Shown here piece after piece: positions 38,640 to 48,647 of a DNA stretch of 64,000 nucleotides (positions are counted from its first letter, which is position 1; each line of letters opens with the position of its first letter). The position numbers were made by a program, and so were the translations under genes. The stretch is taken from NCBI GenBank assembly GCA_019321725.1, contig CM033120.1, positions 6,701,694 through 6,765,693 of the forward strand. Reading direction: 5' to 3'. The notes under the pieces are model-generated. The model was not told where the DNA came from, did no database searches, and saw only the letters and a list, made by a program, of their open reading frames with translations. Origin of the DNA: Paulownia fortunei. Taxonomy: Eukaryota > Streptophyta > Magnoliopsida > Lamiales > Paulowniaceae.

Positions 38640-40420
38640 ATACTCTAATACTCTCTTTGAATTTTTGTAGGTACAAGAAAAATATTTTAGAAGCCAAGGT
38701 TTGAAGAACTTTCATCATTAACAGTACAATATGTTCCATCAAGTATTAAAGCTCCCGTGATTGATTTGAAATATTTTCCATTTGGTTTGAAATACTTTTT
38801 GTTGAGTGAGAATGAGACTTTTTTCAGTAATAATTTCTTCCACACTTGATGCATCCCAAGAAGGTAAGTTGATTAAAACTCTTAAAATGCATAAGAATGC
38901 TTTAGGATAGATCATTGCTGACATTAAAGTTATTAATCCTTTAATTTGCACACAGAACATCTATTTATAGGGAAATGCTAAACCTTCTAGAGAGATACAA
39001 TGAAGGCTAAATTCTAATATGAAAGAAGTAGTGAGAAATGAAGTTATTAAACTCTTACATAATGGAATTATTTATCCTATTTCTAACAGCAAATGAGTAA
39101 GTCCTACTCAAGTTGTATCTAACAAATCTGGAGTTACTATAGTCAAGAATGAAAATAATGAATTAATTCAAATTAGGACTGTTACTGGTTAGCGAATATA
39201 TATTGACTAGAGAAAACTCAATTCAGTTACTAGAAAATATTATTTTCCATTACCTTTCATGAATCAAATCTTAAAAAGAGTTATGGGACATGAATTTTAC
39301 TACTTCTTAGATGGATATTTTGGGTATAATCAAATTGCAATTGTACTTGAAGATCAAGAGAAAACAACTTTTACATGTCTTTTTGGTACTTTTGCATATC
39401 GAATGATACCTTTTGGATTATGTAATGCACCAGCTACATTTCAACGATGCAAGCTTAGTATTTTTAGTGACATGGTTGAACATTTTCTTGAAGTTTTCAT
39501 GGACGATTTTTCTATTTTTAGTAATACATTTGACGATTGCTTGTTTAATTTAGAAAATATTTTTATCAGGTGTGAAGAAAAGAACATTGTACTCAATTGG
39601 GAGAAATGCCATTTCATGGTAACAACTGATATTGTTCTTGGACATATTATTTCATCAAAAAATATTAAAGTTGACAAATTTAAAATTGAGTTAATTGTTA
39701 ATTTGCCAATACCAAAGTTTGTGAAGGAGGTAAGATCATTTTTAGAACATGTTATTTTTTATAGAAGATTTATGAAATATTTTAGTATAATATCTAAACT
39801 TTTGTGTAATATTCTAACAGAAGACACTATATTCGAATGGATTGAAAATTGTGAAAATGCTTTTGTTAAGCATAAAAGCATGCTTACGCCAGCTCCAATC
39901 ATGCAGCCTCCAAATTGGACTTTACCTTTTGAAATAATGTGTGATGCTAGTGACTATGTTGTTGAAGCTATCTCAAGACAAAAAAAAAGATAAGAAATCA
40001 TGTGTTATTTACTATGCAATTAAAACTTTAAATAGTACTAAATTAAATTATTCAACAACTAAAAAAGAATTCCTAGCTGTAGTTTTTGCGTTAGACAAAT
40101 ATAAATCTTATCTAGTTGGCTCACCAGTTGTTGTTTTCAGTGATCATGCAACTTTAAAATAACTTTTGTTGAAAACGATGCCAAATCTAGACTGATTAGG
40201 TGGATTCTCTTGCTCTAGTAATTCAACATTACGATTCAAAATAAGAAAGAAGTAGAGAATGTGGTGGCTGATCATTTGTCGAGACTTGTTTCTAATGACT
40301 CATTTCAAACCACACCTATTAATGACATGTTCCCTAATGAACAAATGTTAATTGTTTCTATTTTATCTTAGTTTGCTGATATTGTTAATTTTCTTGTGAC
40401 AGGAAAGATGTGATTGCATT
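38640..40420 (+). pseudogene. Athila reverse transcriptase and RNase H pseudogene
   Basis: 38700-39250 holds the RT N-terminus in broken frames (SSIKAPVIDLKYFPF, KEVVRNEVIKLL-like). 39259-39993 is an unbroken 245-codon frame with YYFLDGYFGYNQIAI, FGTFAYRMIPFGLCNAPATF and VEHFLEVFMDDFSIFS (active-site FMDD), then the RT connection KEVRSFLEHVIFYRRFMKYF. 39941-40162, one frame over, is RNase H: CDASDYVV start, VIYYAIKTLN, TTKKEFLAVVFALDKYKSYL, and VVFSDHATLK. A run of A around 39982-39989 marks the frameshift. Confidence 0.85.
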
Positions 40421-41561
40421 GAAACACCCAAGATAAAAAGAAGTTTTTGACTAAGGTGAAAAACCTTTATTGGGATGATCTATACCTATTCAAATATTAT
40501 CGTGATCAAATATTTTGAAGATGAGTGTCTGACCATGAGATAGGTAATATTGTTAAATTTTGTCATTTAGAAGTAAGTGGTGGTTACTTTTCGTCAAAGA
40601 AAACTGCTGCAAAGATCTTACAATGAGGATTTTATTGGCCACTCTTTTCAATGACACTTACACATTTTGCAAAAGTTGTGAAAATTTTCAAAAGTTTAGA
40701 TCTATTTCAAAGCGAAACATGATGCCCCTATACACTATCCTAGTGATTGAAATCTTTGAATGTTGGGATATTAACTTCATTGGACCATTTTCATTATCAT
40801 TTGGTTTTATTTACATGTTGGTCACCATAGATTATGTCTCAAAATAGATCGAGGCAATTCCCTGTCGAAATAATTATCATAAAATAGTGATAAATTTTTT
40901 GAAAGTAAATATTTTAAGTCGATTTGGAATTCCTCGATCCATTATCAGTAATGGGGGACAACCTTTTTGTAACAAATTTTTTGAACTTTAATGAGAAATA
41001 TAGAATCGTACATAAAGTTGCAACCCCTTAGCACTCTGAGACAAATGGACAAGTTGAATTTGTACATAGGGAGATAAAACAAAATTTGAAAAAGACAATT
41101 AATCCAAATCATAACGATTGGTCTTTTAGACTTACTGATACACTTTGGGCCTATAGAACTACTTTCAAATATCATTATACATGTCTCCTTAAAAATAAAG
41201 CTTATTGGGCAATCAAAATATTTAACTCAACCTTGATGAAGCTTCAAAATTGCACAAATTGCAAATCAATGAACTTCAAGAATTAAGAAATGATGGATAT
41301 GATAATTATAAGATTCATAAAGCAAGAATCAAAAATTTTCATGATGATAGAATTTCAAGAAAAATATTTGAGATTTGTGAAAATGTTTTGTTTTATAATT
41401 CTCGATTGCATTTATTTCCTGGAAAATTGAGATCAAGGTGGAGTAGTCCTTTTATTGGAAAAGAGGTATATCCTTATGGGGCGATGCACATTGAGAATTC
41501 TAGAAATGATAACGTATTCAAAGTAAATAGACAAAGGCTCCAACTGTTTCTAGAAAATTAA
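40421..41561 (+). pseudogene. Athila integrase pseudogene
   Basis: 40560-40847 holds the HHCC-to-core part (CKSCENFQKFRSIS, then FECWDINFIGPFSLSFGF). 40900-41060 holds the core end in broken frames (HTSETNGQVEF-like). 41086-41286 holds DWSFRLTDTLWAYRTTFKYH. 41250-41561 is the C-terminal part (ELRNDGYDNYKIHKARIKNF; FPGKLRSRWSSPFI). Stop at 41559-41561. Confidence 0.82.
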
Positions 41562-42586
41562 TTTTCACAAGAGGATTTTTTTTCTAACCCTTGTTATGAT
41601 TAGTATGTGTATATATATACATATTTTCTCTAACTTTACTTGTTTTGTAGTTTTTATTTTTTTATTTTATTTTATTTTATTTTTCTAGTTAAGTAGTTGA
41701 TAACGGTACTCTATAGCTATTAAAGTGGGACTTATTAGTTTCCCAAACAACTAAAATCTATGTACAATTTTTTTCTTTTTTTCTTGTTCTTTTCAAAATG
41801 AACGATATTCTTCTAACTCTCAAGAAACAATTTTCTTTTTTTCCTAAAAATATAATTTTAAAAATTTATAAAATTAGAATTGAAAGATTAAGGATGCTTA
41901 TGCACAAGGGTATCCTAAGGGACATACGATGAATAATTGAAGCAAAGTTAAGCAGGTGAGTTTTCATGCGAGCCTTCAAACTTGCTTACTAGATACATGT
42001 CAGGTTTTGGTAAAAGCACACATTCAAAGAAAACAAAGGGTAAAAAAATACAAGTTTGTCATAAATGTGCTCAATGGACTTGCAACATAAAGTGTAATTT
42101 CTTGTGAATGGTTTCTAAAAATCGAGAAGGAAAATTTAATTCATTATGGATGGACTGAGTAATGAGTCTTTAAATGACATTATATTGACTCTTGAAATGT
42201 ATTCATGTAGATTAGTGCATCGTGCAATTCTTGATTTATGGAATCACTTCTGAATGAATATGAATGTTATAGTTTTGGGAATCTGACATTAAAAGATACT
42301 ATTTACCAGTTTATAAGATAATTGGATAGGAAGCAAATCCTCGACCTATAGAGGCGTTTAAGCCATTACTGGATGTAAAACCGGCGGAAAATGTGAGCTA
42401 CAATAACAATTACATGTACATTCATATGTAAGTAGATAATTTTTAAATTTTGTGTGTCCATATTTTCAATCTTTTTGACAAAAGAAAAAGGCGTGTAATA
42501 AATGCATTCACTGTTCACACATCAATAAATAGCACCATACTCACTCTATTTTTGCACAACTCACTTTCAAAAAAAAAAAAAAAAAA
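41562..42586 (+). other. Region between Athila integrase and the LOG copy
   Basis: Noncoding for the most part. 42003-42107 holds a 35-codon frame GFGKSTHSKKTKGKKIQVCH then KCAQWTCNIKC (C-x2-C-x4-C-x3-C) that stops at 42107. 42330-42430 holds another short coding-like frame (PIEAFKPLLDVKPAENVSYN). I do not recognise either. An A19 run (42569-42587) abuts the LOG-like ATG. Confidence 0.35.
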
Positions 42587-43228
42587 ATGAAAATCTCTTC
42601 CACTCACAAGTTCAACTATGTTTTTGTCTTCTGGGGATCCAAACTAGAAAAAAATGGTGAGTTTATAAGGGTAGCCCATAACCTTAGTGGAACAATAGCA
42701 GAAAGAAAATTCATTTAGTGTATGGGGAGGTAATCTAGGATTAATGGGGATTATTTCTATTTCTGCTCATGTAGGAGGAGTCAAAGTTTTAGGAGTTATC
42801 CCAAAACTTTTGACAGTATAGAATATCACAGGTATGACCATCGGAGATGAGCTAAAAATATCACATATTCAAGATAGAATGCTTAACATGTTAAATAATG
42901 CACATGCATTCATCCCTCTACTTGGTGGTTTTGGTACACTAAATGAATTATTCCAAGTTATATCTTGGGCGCAACTCAACATTCACCATAAACCTGTAGG
43001 TATTCTTAATATTAATAGTTTATATGATAGTTTGCTATCTTTTATAAATCATGCTATGGAAAAATGTTTAATTTCACCGCCTGCGAGACAAATCCTCCAA
43101 CACCTGACCAAGTGATTAATCAACTTCTAGCATATGTTTTAGAACCTGATCCAGCCTTGGCCTATGTGAATTGGTCAGACAAGGACAGTGGTCGAAAACA
43201 CAAAATGAATTTGACTCTCAGCATATGA
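42587..43228 (+). pseudogene. LONELY GUY (LOG)-like cytokinin riboside 5'-monophosphate phosphoribohydrolase, intronless broken copy
   Basis: LOG enzymes release active cytokinin bases from their riboside monophosphates in one step. The copy covers the whole protein, about 214 codons, the usual LOG length, without introns, although plant LOG genes are normally split into several exons. It opens MKISSTHKFNYVFVFWGSK (family FKRxCVFCGSS). It continues through GGNLGLMGIIS (family GGGSxGLMGLVS), GVIPKLL, then NAHAFIPLLGGFGTLNELF (family PGGYGTLEE, with the Pro replaced by Leu) and VISWAQLNIHHKPVGILN, SLLSFINHA, LISPPAR, and a C-terminus TPDQVINQLLAY ending at TGA 43228. Breaks: apparent one-base losses near 42714 and near 42729, an in-frame TAG at 42819-42821, and a frameshift near 43094. 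It is a pseudogene, probably a retrocopy. Confidence 0.85.
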
Positions 43229-44533
43229 AATTTATCTTTAATGGTTTCAACTAATAGTGTGTGTTTGGTATTATTTCAACTTTATTTTTTTCAATAAGCC
43301 ACATTTCAGGTTATATTTTTTAAACTCTAATTTCCTATTTATTTTTTACATTAGGGATAATGTTTCGATTAGGTTGGGGGACGGGATAGTTGATATCATG
43401 TTTTGTGTGTTTAATATGTGTTTTTTTATTTTTTTTTAAATTTAAGTGTGTTTTCTCGTAAGTCCGTTGAAACCAAGGTGGCTAAAAGTAAAAGGTAATA
43501 TTTTGATACTCTCAAAATGCATCCCTATTTTTTTTAGCATAACATGATATATTTGTGAAGTTTTTAACTGAAATTTTGTGAATTTTCAAAATATAATTGC
43601 AATCCTCTTTCTGTTAGAGTACAAGGGTACTATCTTTAAAAAAAATATATTCTTGTGTACATCATAAGCCTTGTGGAAAGATTGGTTGCGATACATATCA
43701 CTCAAAATCCATGTTAAATTGTTTACTTTTTAATATTCGTACATCTTTTGCGAATAAATGGAGAGTTTGAGAGAATAAGCATTCTAAACTTTAATTGATC
43801 ATCTGAATTAGTTTCATTGTAATTTGATATGCTTAATTCTGTCTACCTTGCATGTGGAGAAATGAATTGGGTAAACCTGTGTAGTTATTTATTTCTATTG
43901 AAATATTTTGCTTTGTAACTATTGACGTGAATATAATTATAAATTATTTTTTTTATATTCTGTTATCATGCATGTCATGTTGCAAAAAAGCAAAAAACAA
44001 AACATAAACATAAATATAAAAAAAAAAAAAACAAATTCACCATTTCATTTTTAGGTTAACCAATGACATTTCGAGGTATATTTTGGTAAGACATACTAGG
44101 TATTTCAAATTTTCTGACTACCTATCTTATGCTTAATTTTAGTTTGAATTCTTGTCCCAAATTATTTAAGCCATTTTCCCTAAATGTTTTAACTCTTTTC
44201 CAACTCCATGAGTGAACACCTTACCAACTTAAATGGTAAACACTTACTTGTGACGATACGGAGTTGAGGTTTTTTCATGATTGATTTTGAAGTTATATGT
44301 ATCTTGGTATGTGGAATAAAGGTTGTCTTAGTGTATATATGCACAACATCCTTTAGAAATTCCAAAAAAAAATCGATAGTATCTGTGATCTTTGATAAAT
44401 GATTGTTTATGATTGTTAGACTATTTTACATATTTCTTTTAAATTCTAATCATTATGATATGTTCCTTTTTTTATTTGTATTGCATTTCATTACTCTATA
44501 ATTAGTAGGGACTAGTAATAAGCTGGTTGGGGG
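43229..44533 (+). other. Noncoding 3' part of the Athila element
   Basis: AT-rich. Two purine tracts of polypurine-tract type occur: AGGTTGGGGGACGGGATAG near 43370 and CTGGTTGGGGGTATGATG near 44523. The second is followed by TGATGAAC, a plausible 3' LTR start. No gene is seen. Confidence 0.4.
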
Positions 44534-45236
44534 TATGATGAACATTTAAAAGTGTACAATTAATTAGAACTTATATAATTATTTTTACTTTGAGATTGTC
44601 ATTAGAACTCCCAATTAAAGATTTTTTATATTTTAGAAATAAAATGGGAAATCAACATAAAAAAATGAGATTAAATTTTTTTATCTTCTTTTGTGTATGT
44701 TTTAGAGAAACTGACGTAACTTTTCATTTCAAAATGATTATGGGTTTATTGTTGAGGCTATGGATTGATAAGTCATTCATCTACAAGTTCATGTATACTT
44801 TACATCTCATACTAAATGTATAAGGATAAAAGAAGTTGGATTAGAAGTGGTTGTACAAAATGGATTACCAAAAATTTGGAGCAGAGTTAAGCCCAGTCCT
44901 AACCTAGTTTACCAATTGGGTCATATCTTTTAAACCAAATTTGTTTTTACATTGAAATTTGAATATGTTATACAAATGATGTAGATAAACAAGTTTGTTG
45001 AGACAAGATGGTGAAAAAATATATCAAAAAGGTCAATAAATATGATGTAATGCATGACTGATATTGAAGGATAGCTCTTGAACATGATTCGGTGATTTGA
45101 CCATATATCGCTCATCCTGCAGACAAATTTGATGAATGACATATACAAATATATCAACAAAGAAAGATCTACAACTTTAATTCTTTACCCATCATCAAAC
45201 TTTGGTTGTATCTGGCCTGCAAATTCAATTCATTCG
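44534..45236 (+). mobile_element. Candidate 3' LTR of the Athila element, part before the nested insertion
   Basis: It begins TGATGAACATTT after a polypurine-like tract and runs to the ATTCG target site at 45232-45236. By removal of the nested element it would continue at 51737, where a CTATAAATAGG TATA box occurs near 51853. No second LTR copy is visible to confirm this. Confidence 0.35.
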
Positions 45237-45304
45237 TGTCACAACCTCCCAATAATATGTATAAAATATATATATAAACAACCTGTAAAACACAATTTCT
45301 GCAT
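45237..45304 (-). mobile_element. Residual 68 bp of the 3' LTR
   Basis: Nearly identical to 48648-48715: TGTCACAACC...TTTCTGCAT. It stops at TCTGCAT, where pol sequence begins, indicating a deletion of integrase and most of the LTR. Confidence 0.88.
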
Positions 45305-46186
45305 CTGAAAATCAGAAAACTTTTCTAAAGCCATATCTTTTATCATTTTAGTAACATATTCATCAACTTGTTGTCCCTGTTGAATTCTATCAATCAAAGT
45401 CGGTTGGAGTGTCAAAGTTGCAAATTTGGCCTCTACTGATTCCTGTTGTATAATTTCTACATCCATTTTCTGTAGTTTAATTAACTCTGATTTTTGAGTC
45501 AAAGCTAAAACTGCAATATTTTGTGTTGATTTCATGCTCAATGCATCAGCCACAACATTAGCCTTACCCGGATGATAATTGATAACACAATCATAATCTT
45601 TCACTAACTCCAACCATCTTCGCTGACGCATATTTAACTCTTTTTGGGTGAAGAAATATTTTAAGCTCTTGTGATCAGTATATATCTCACATCGTTCACC
45701 ATACAAATAATGTCTCCATATCTTAAGTGCAAACACCACCGCAACAAGCTCTAAATCATGTGTGGGATAATTCTTCTCATACTCTTTAAGCTGTCTGGAT
45801 GCATATGCAACTACTTTACCACTTTGCATCAATACACATCCCAACCCATTTTTTGAAGCATCACTATAAACCACAAAGCCTCCAGTTCCTAATGGAATAG
45901 AAAGAATAGGAGCTGAAGTTAACCTCTTCTTCAATTCCTGAAAACGTTTCTCACAAGCATCTGTCCATTTAAATATCACACATTTTCTGGTTAATTGTGT
46001 CAACAGAGAAGCTATCTTGGAGAATCCTTCCACAAATCTACGGTAATATCCATCTAAACCCAGAAAACTTCGTACTTCTGAAGGATTAGTAGGTTGTAAC
46101 CAACTATTAATAGCTTCTACTTTACTTGGATCTACAGATATTCCTACTCCTTATATTACATGTCCCACAAATACCACTCGATCAAT
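45305..46186 (-). pseudogene. RT connection and RNase H of the Tekay-like element
   Basis: After the stop and a second one (VGHVI-stop), the frame holds [20 protein letters not shown], then RNase H with [40 protein letters not shown] and [18 protein letters not shown] (catalytic Asp, Glu, Asp visible). It ends in the spacer before integrase ([11 protein letters not shown]) where LTR sequence is joined at 45304/45305. Confidence 0.88.
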
Positions 46187-46870
46187 CTAAAATTCACATT
46201 TCTTAAATTTAGCATATAGTTGTTTCTCTTTCAAAACCTCTAAAATCATTCTTAGATGTTCACCATGTTCTTCTTTTGTGTTAGAGTAAATCAAGATATC
46301 ATCAATAAACACAATAACAAATCTATTAAGAAAATTTTTAAATACCCGGTTCATCAAATCCATAAAAGCTGCTGGAGCATTTGTCAACCCAAATGGCATC
46401 ACCAAAAATTCATAATGTCCATATCTCGTGCTAAATGTTGTCTTGGTGACATCATCCTCTTTTATTTTTAGTTGATGGTATCCAGATCGCAGATCAATTT
46501 TTGAAAATATAGATGCACCTTGGAGCTGATCAAATAAGTCTTCTATTCTAGGCAAAGGATACTTATTCTTGATTGTAACTTTATTTAAATCTCGGTAGTC
46601 TATACACAGTCGCATTGTACCATCCTTCTTACGCACAAATAGAACCGGTACACCCCATGGTGAAAAGCTAGGTCTGATAAAACCTTTATCTAATAATTCT
46701 TGTATTTGTATCTTCAATTCTTTCAACTCAGTTGGTGTCATTCGGTATAGAGCTTTAGATATTGGATATGTTCCTGGATTTAGTTCAATGACAAAGTCTA
46801 TCTCACGGTCTGGTGGTAATCCAGGAAGATCATCAGGAAATACTTCTGGATATTCCCGAACAACTAGCAC
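46187..46870 (-). pseudogene. Reverse transcriptase of the Tekay-like element
   Basis: The frame has [80 protein letters not shown] and [12 protein letters not shown] (active-site FIDD). A premature stop follows FKKCEF near 46187. This is the best preserved RT in the window. Confidence 0.88.
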
Positions 46871-47085
46871 TTCACTCAGGATAGGATGGTGTTGTTCTTT
46901 AATGCTTATAACACTCGCTAAAATCCTTCACAACCACTATCTAATAATCTTTGTGCTCTTAATACTGATATAATTGGGAATTTGAAACTTTGTACGATTC
47001 TAATAAAGGTGAACGGTTCCTCACTAGGAGGTTGAAAAGTTACTGTCTTTCTCAGATAATCTATTGTAGCCCGATGCTTTGACAA

Positions 47086-47376
47086 CTAATCCATACCTAA
47101 AATCATATCATAGTTATTCATGGTCAATACAATTAAATCAGCATAGAGTTCTCTATTTTCAATGGGAATAGCACAATGTCTTAAAACATGGTTAGTTTGT
47201 TTTGAGTCTCCATAAGGGATTATCACATTATAACTAACCTCAACAGTATCAGGTACTCTACCCAGCCTCTTCACATACTTAGTGGATATAAATGAGTGTG
47301 TACCTCCAGAATCAAATAATACAAATGCTGGAGTACTAAAGATAGTGAATTTACCTGTTACCACTGATGGGTTCAT
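47086..47376 (-). pseudogene. Aspartic protease of the Tekay-like element
   Basis: The frame begins MNPSVVTGKFTIFSTPAFV, then LFDSGGTHSFIS with the catalytic Asp-Ser-Gly kept, and ends at YDMILGMD followed by a stop where the family reads ILGMDWL. Part of the same polyprotein as the RT downstream. Confidence 0.78.
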
Positions 47377-47399
47377 CTCAGCATCTGATCTAGTGATGG

Positions 47400-48480
47400 T
47401 AAAGACTCTAGTTGGTACTTTTCTTTATCCTATTAGATTTGGATTATCTGGACATGCTCTGGCAATATGTCCAACCTTTCCACACACAAAGTAGGTTCTA
47501 GTCTCTATTGGGCAGACTCCACTGTGGTGACCACCACATTTTGGACAAGCAGGTTGCGACATCGGTGCCTTGCCTTGATCAATCTTTATACGCTTACTCT
47601 GATCCCACTATTGTTGCCCTTGTCCAGGTTGAAATTTAGATTTTTGATTCTGCATTTGAAATGGTCTCTTCTTTTCATTTTCAACCCATCGTTGCCCCTA
47701 TCCTTGCTTAAATTGGCATCGAATCTCCTGAGCACGAGAAATTCTAAGTTTAGCTTGTTCTGCCACTAAAGCTCTCTCAGCAACTTGTGAGTATGTCACT
47801 CCTTAGATTCCTGCCACATTCACATCTCTATATAGCTCTGGTCTCAAGCCTTCAAGAAACCTTTCAACTTTCAATACATCAGTATTGACCATATGTGTGG
47901 TAAATCTGAATAGCTGTTCAAACTTGCGAATGTATTCTCCCACTATCATAGTTCCTTGTCATAGCTGTATAAATTCATTCATCTTCATTGCACGAACTGG
48001 AGCTGTGAAGTATTTATTTGAAAATAAATCTTTGAATCTATCCCAAGTTATAACAGTGATGTCTTCGATGCTTCTCATTATATCCCACCAATGTCCAGCA
48101 CTGCCTCGAAGCATAAAGGATGCACACATCACTTTCTCTTCTTCTAAAAATCTACTGTAGTGAAACATATTTTCAAGAGTTCTCAACCAATCCTCAGCAG
48201 CTGTAGGATCTAGTGCATCATCAAACACCGGTGGGTTTAGTTTTCTAAATCTTTCCCCAACTATCCCCACCTGTTCTACTCGGGGTTGTGGTTGAACCAT
48301 TTCAGCCCTTGGTTGTCCACCATATTCCTCTGCTGGATAAGTTGTTGAATTTGCTCTGATTGTAGTTCAATAAGTTCTGTAAGTCGATTGATGATAACAT
48401 CACGATCATTATTCAGAATAGATGTCTGCTCTCCTAGGGGGTCTGGCTCCACTACTACTTTCACCCTTTATTCTCACCAT
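47400..48480 (-). pseudogene. Gag pseudogene of the Tekay-like element
   Basis: The start is ATG at 48480 (MVRIKGESSSGARPPRR), followed by a frameshift into NDRDVIINRLTELIELQSEQ. Another shift leads to the gag core at 48300-47959 (DPTAAEDWLRTLENMFHYSR; GSAGHWWDIMRSIEDITVIT; FSNKYFTAPVRAMK). The next part (GEYIRKFEQLFRF, VERFLEGLRPELYRDVNVAG) follows with a stop near 47803. The nucleocapsid region has CPKCGGHHSGVC and YFVCGKVGHIARAC; in the second knuckle the first Cys is Tyr. A related gag scrap on the plus strand is at 54006-54415. Confidence 0.8.
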
Positions 48481-48628
48481 GACTGCAATACCATTATGTT
48501 TATAACAAATGGCCAATATAATTCATAAAATATATAATTCAATATAACATAAAATAAAACTTACTGACATGGCTGTGCTCCACAAGTTCTAAGATCACGT
48601 ACATGGACAGTCTACAAAATCAAGATCT

Positions 48629-48642
48629 GGGCTCTGATACCA
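48629..48642 (-). promoter_or_regulatory. Primer binding site, tRNA-iMet type
   Basis: On the minus strand TGGTATCAGAGCCC starts five bases after the LTR end. It complements plant initiator tRNA-Met and fixes the element's orientation. Confidence 0.9.
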
Positions 48643-48647
48643 CTCTT

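Noticed and set aside
43257..43439. Open frame after the LOG copy
   Set aside because: Phe-rich translation of a T-rich stretch; not part of LOG.
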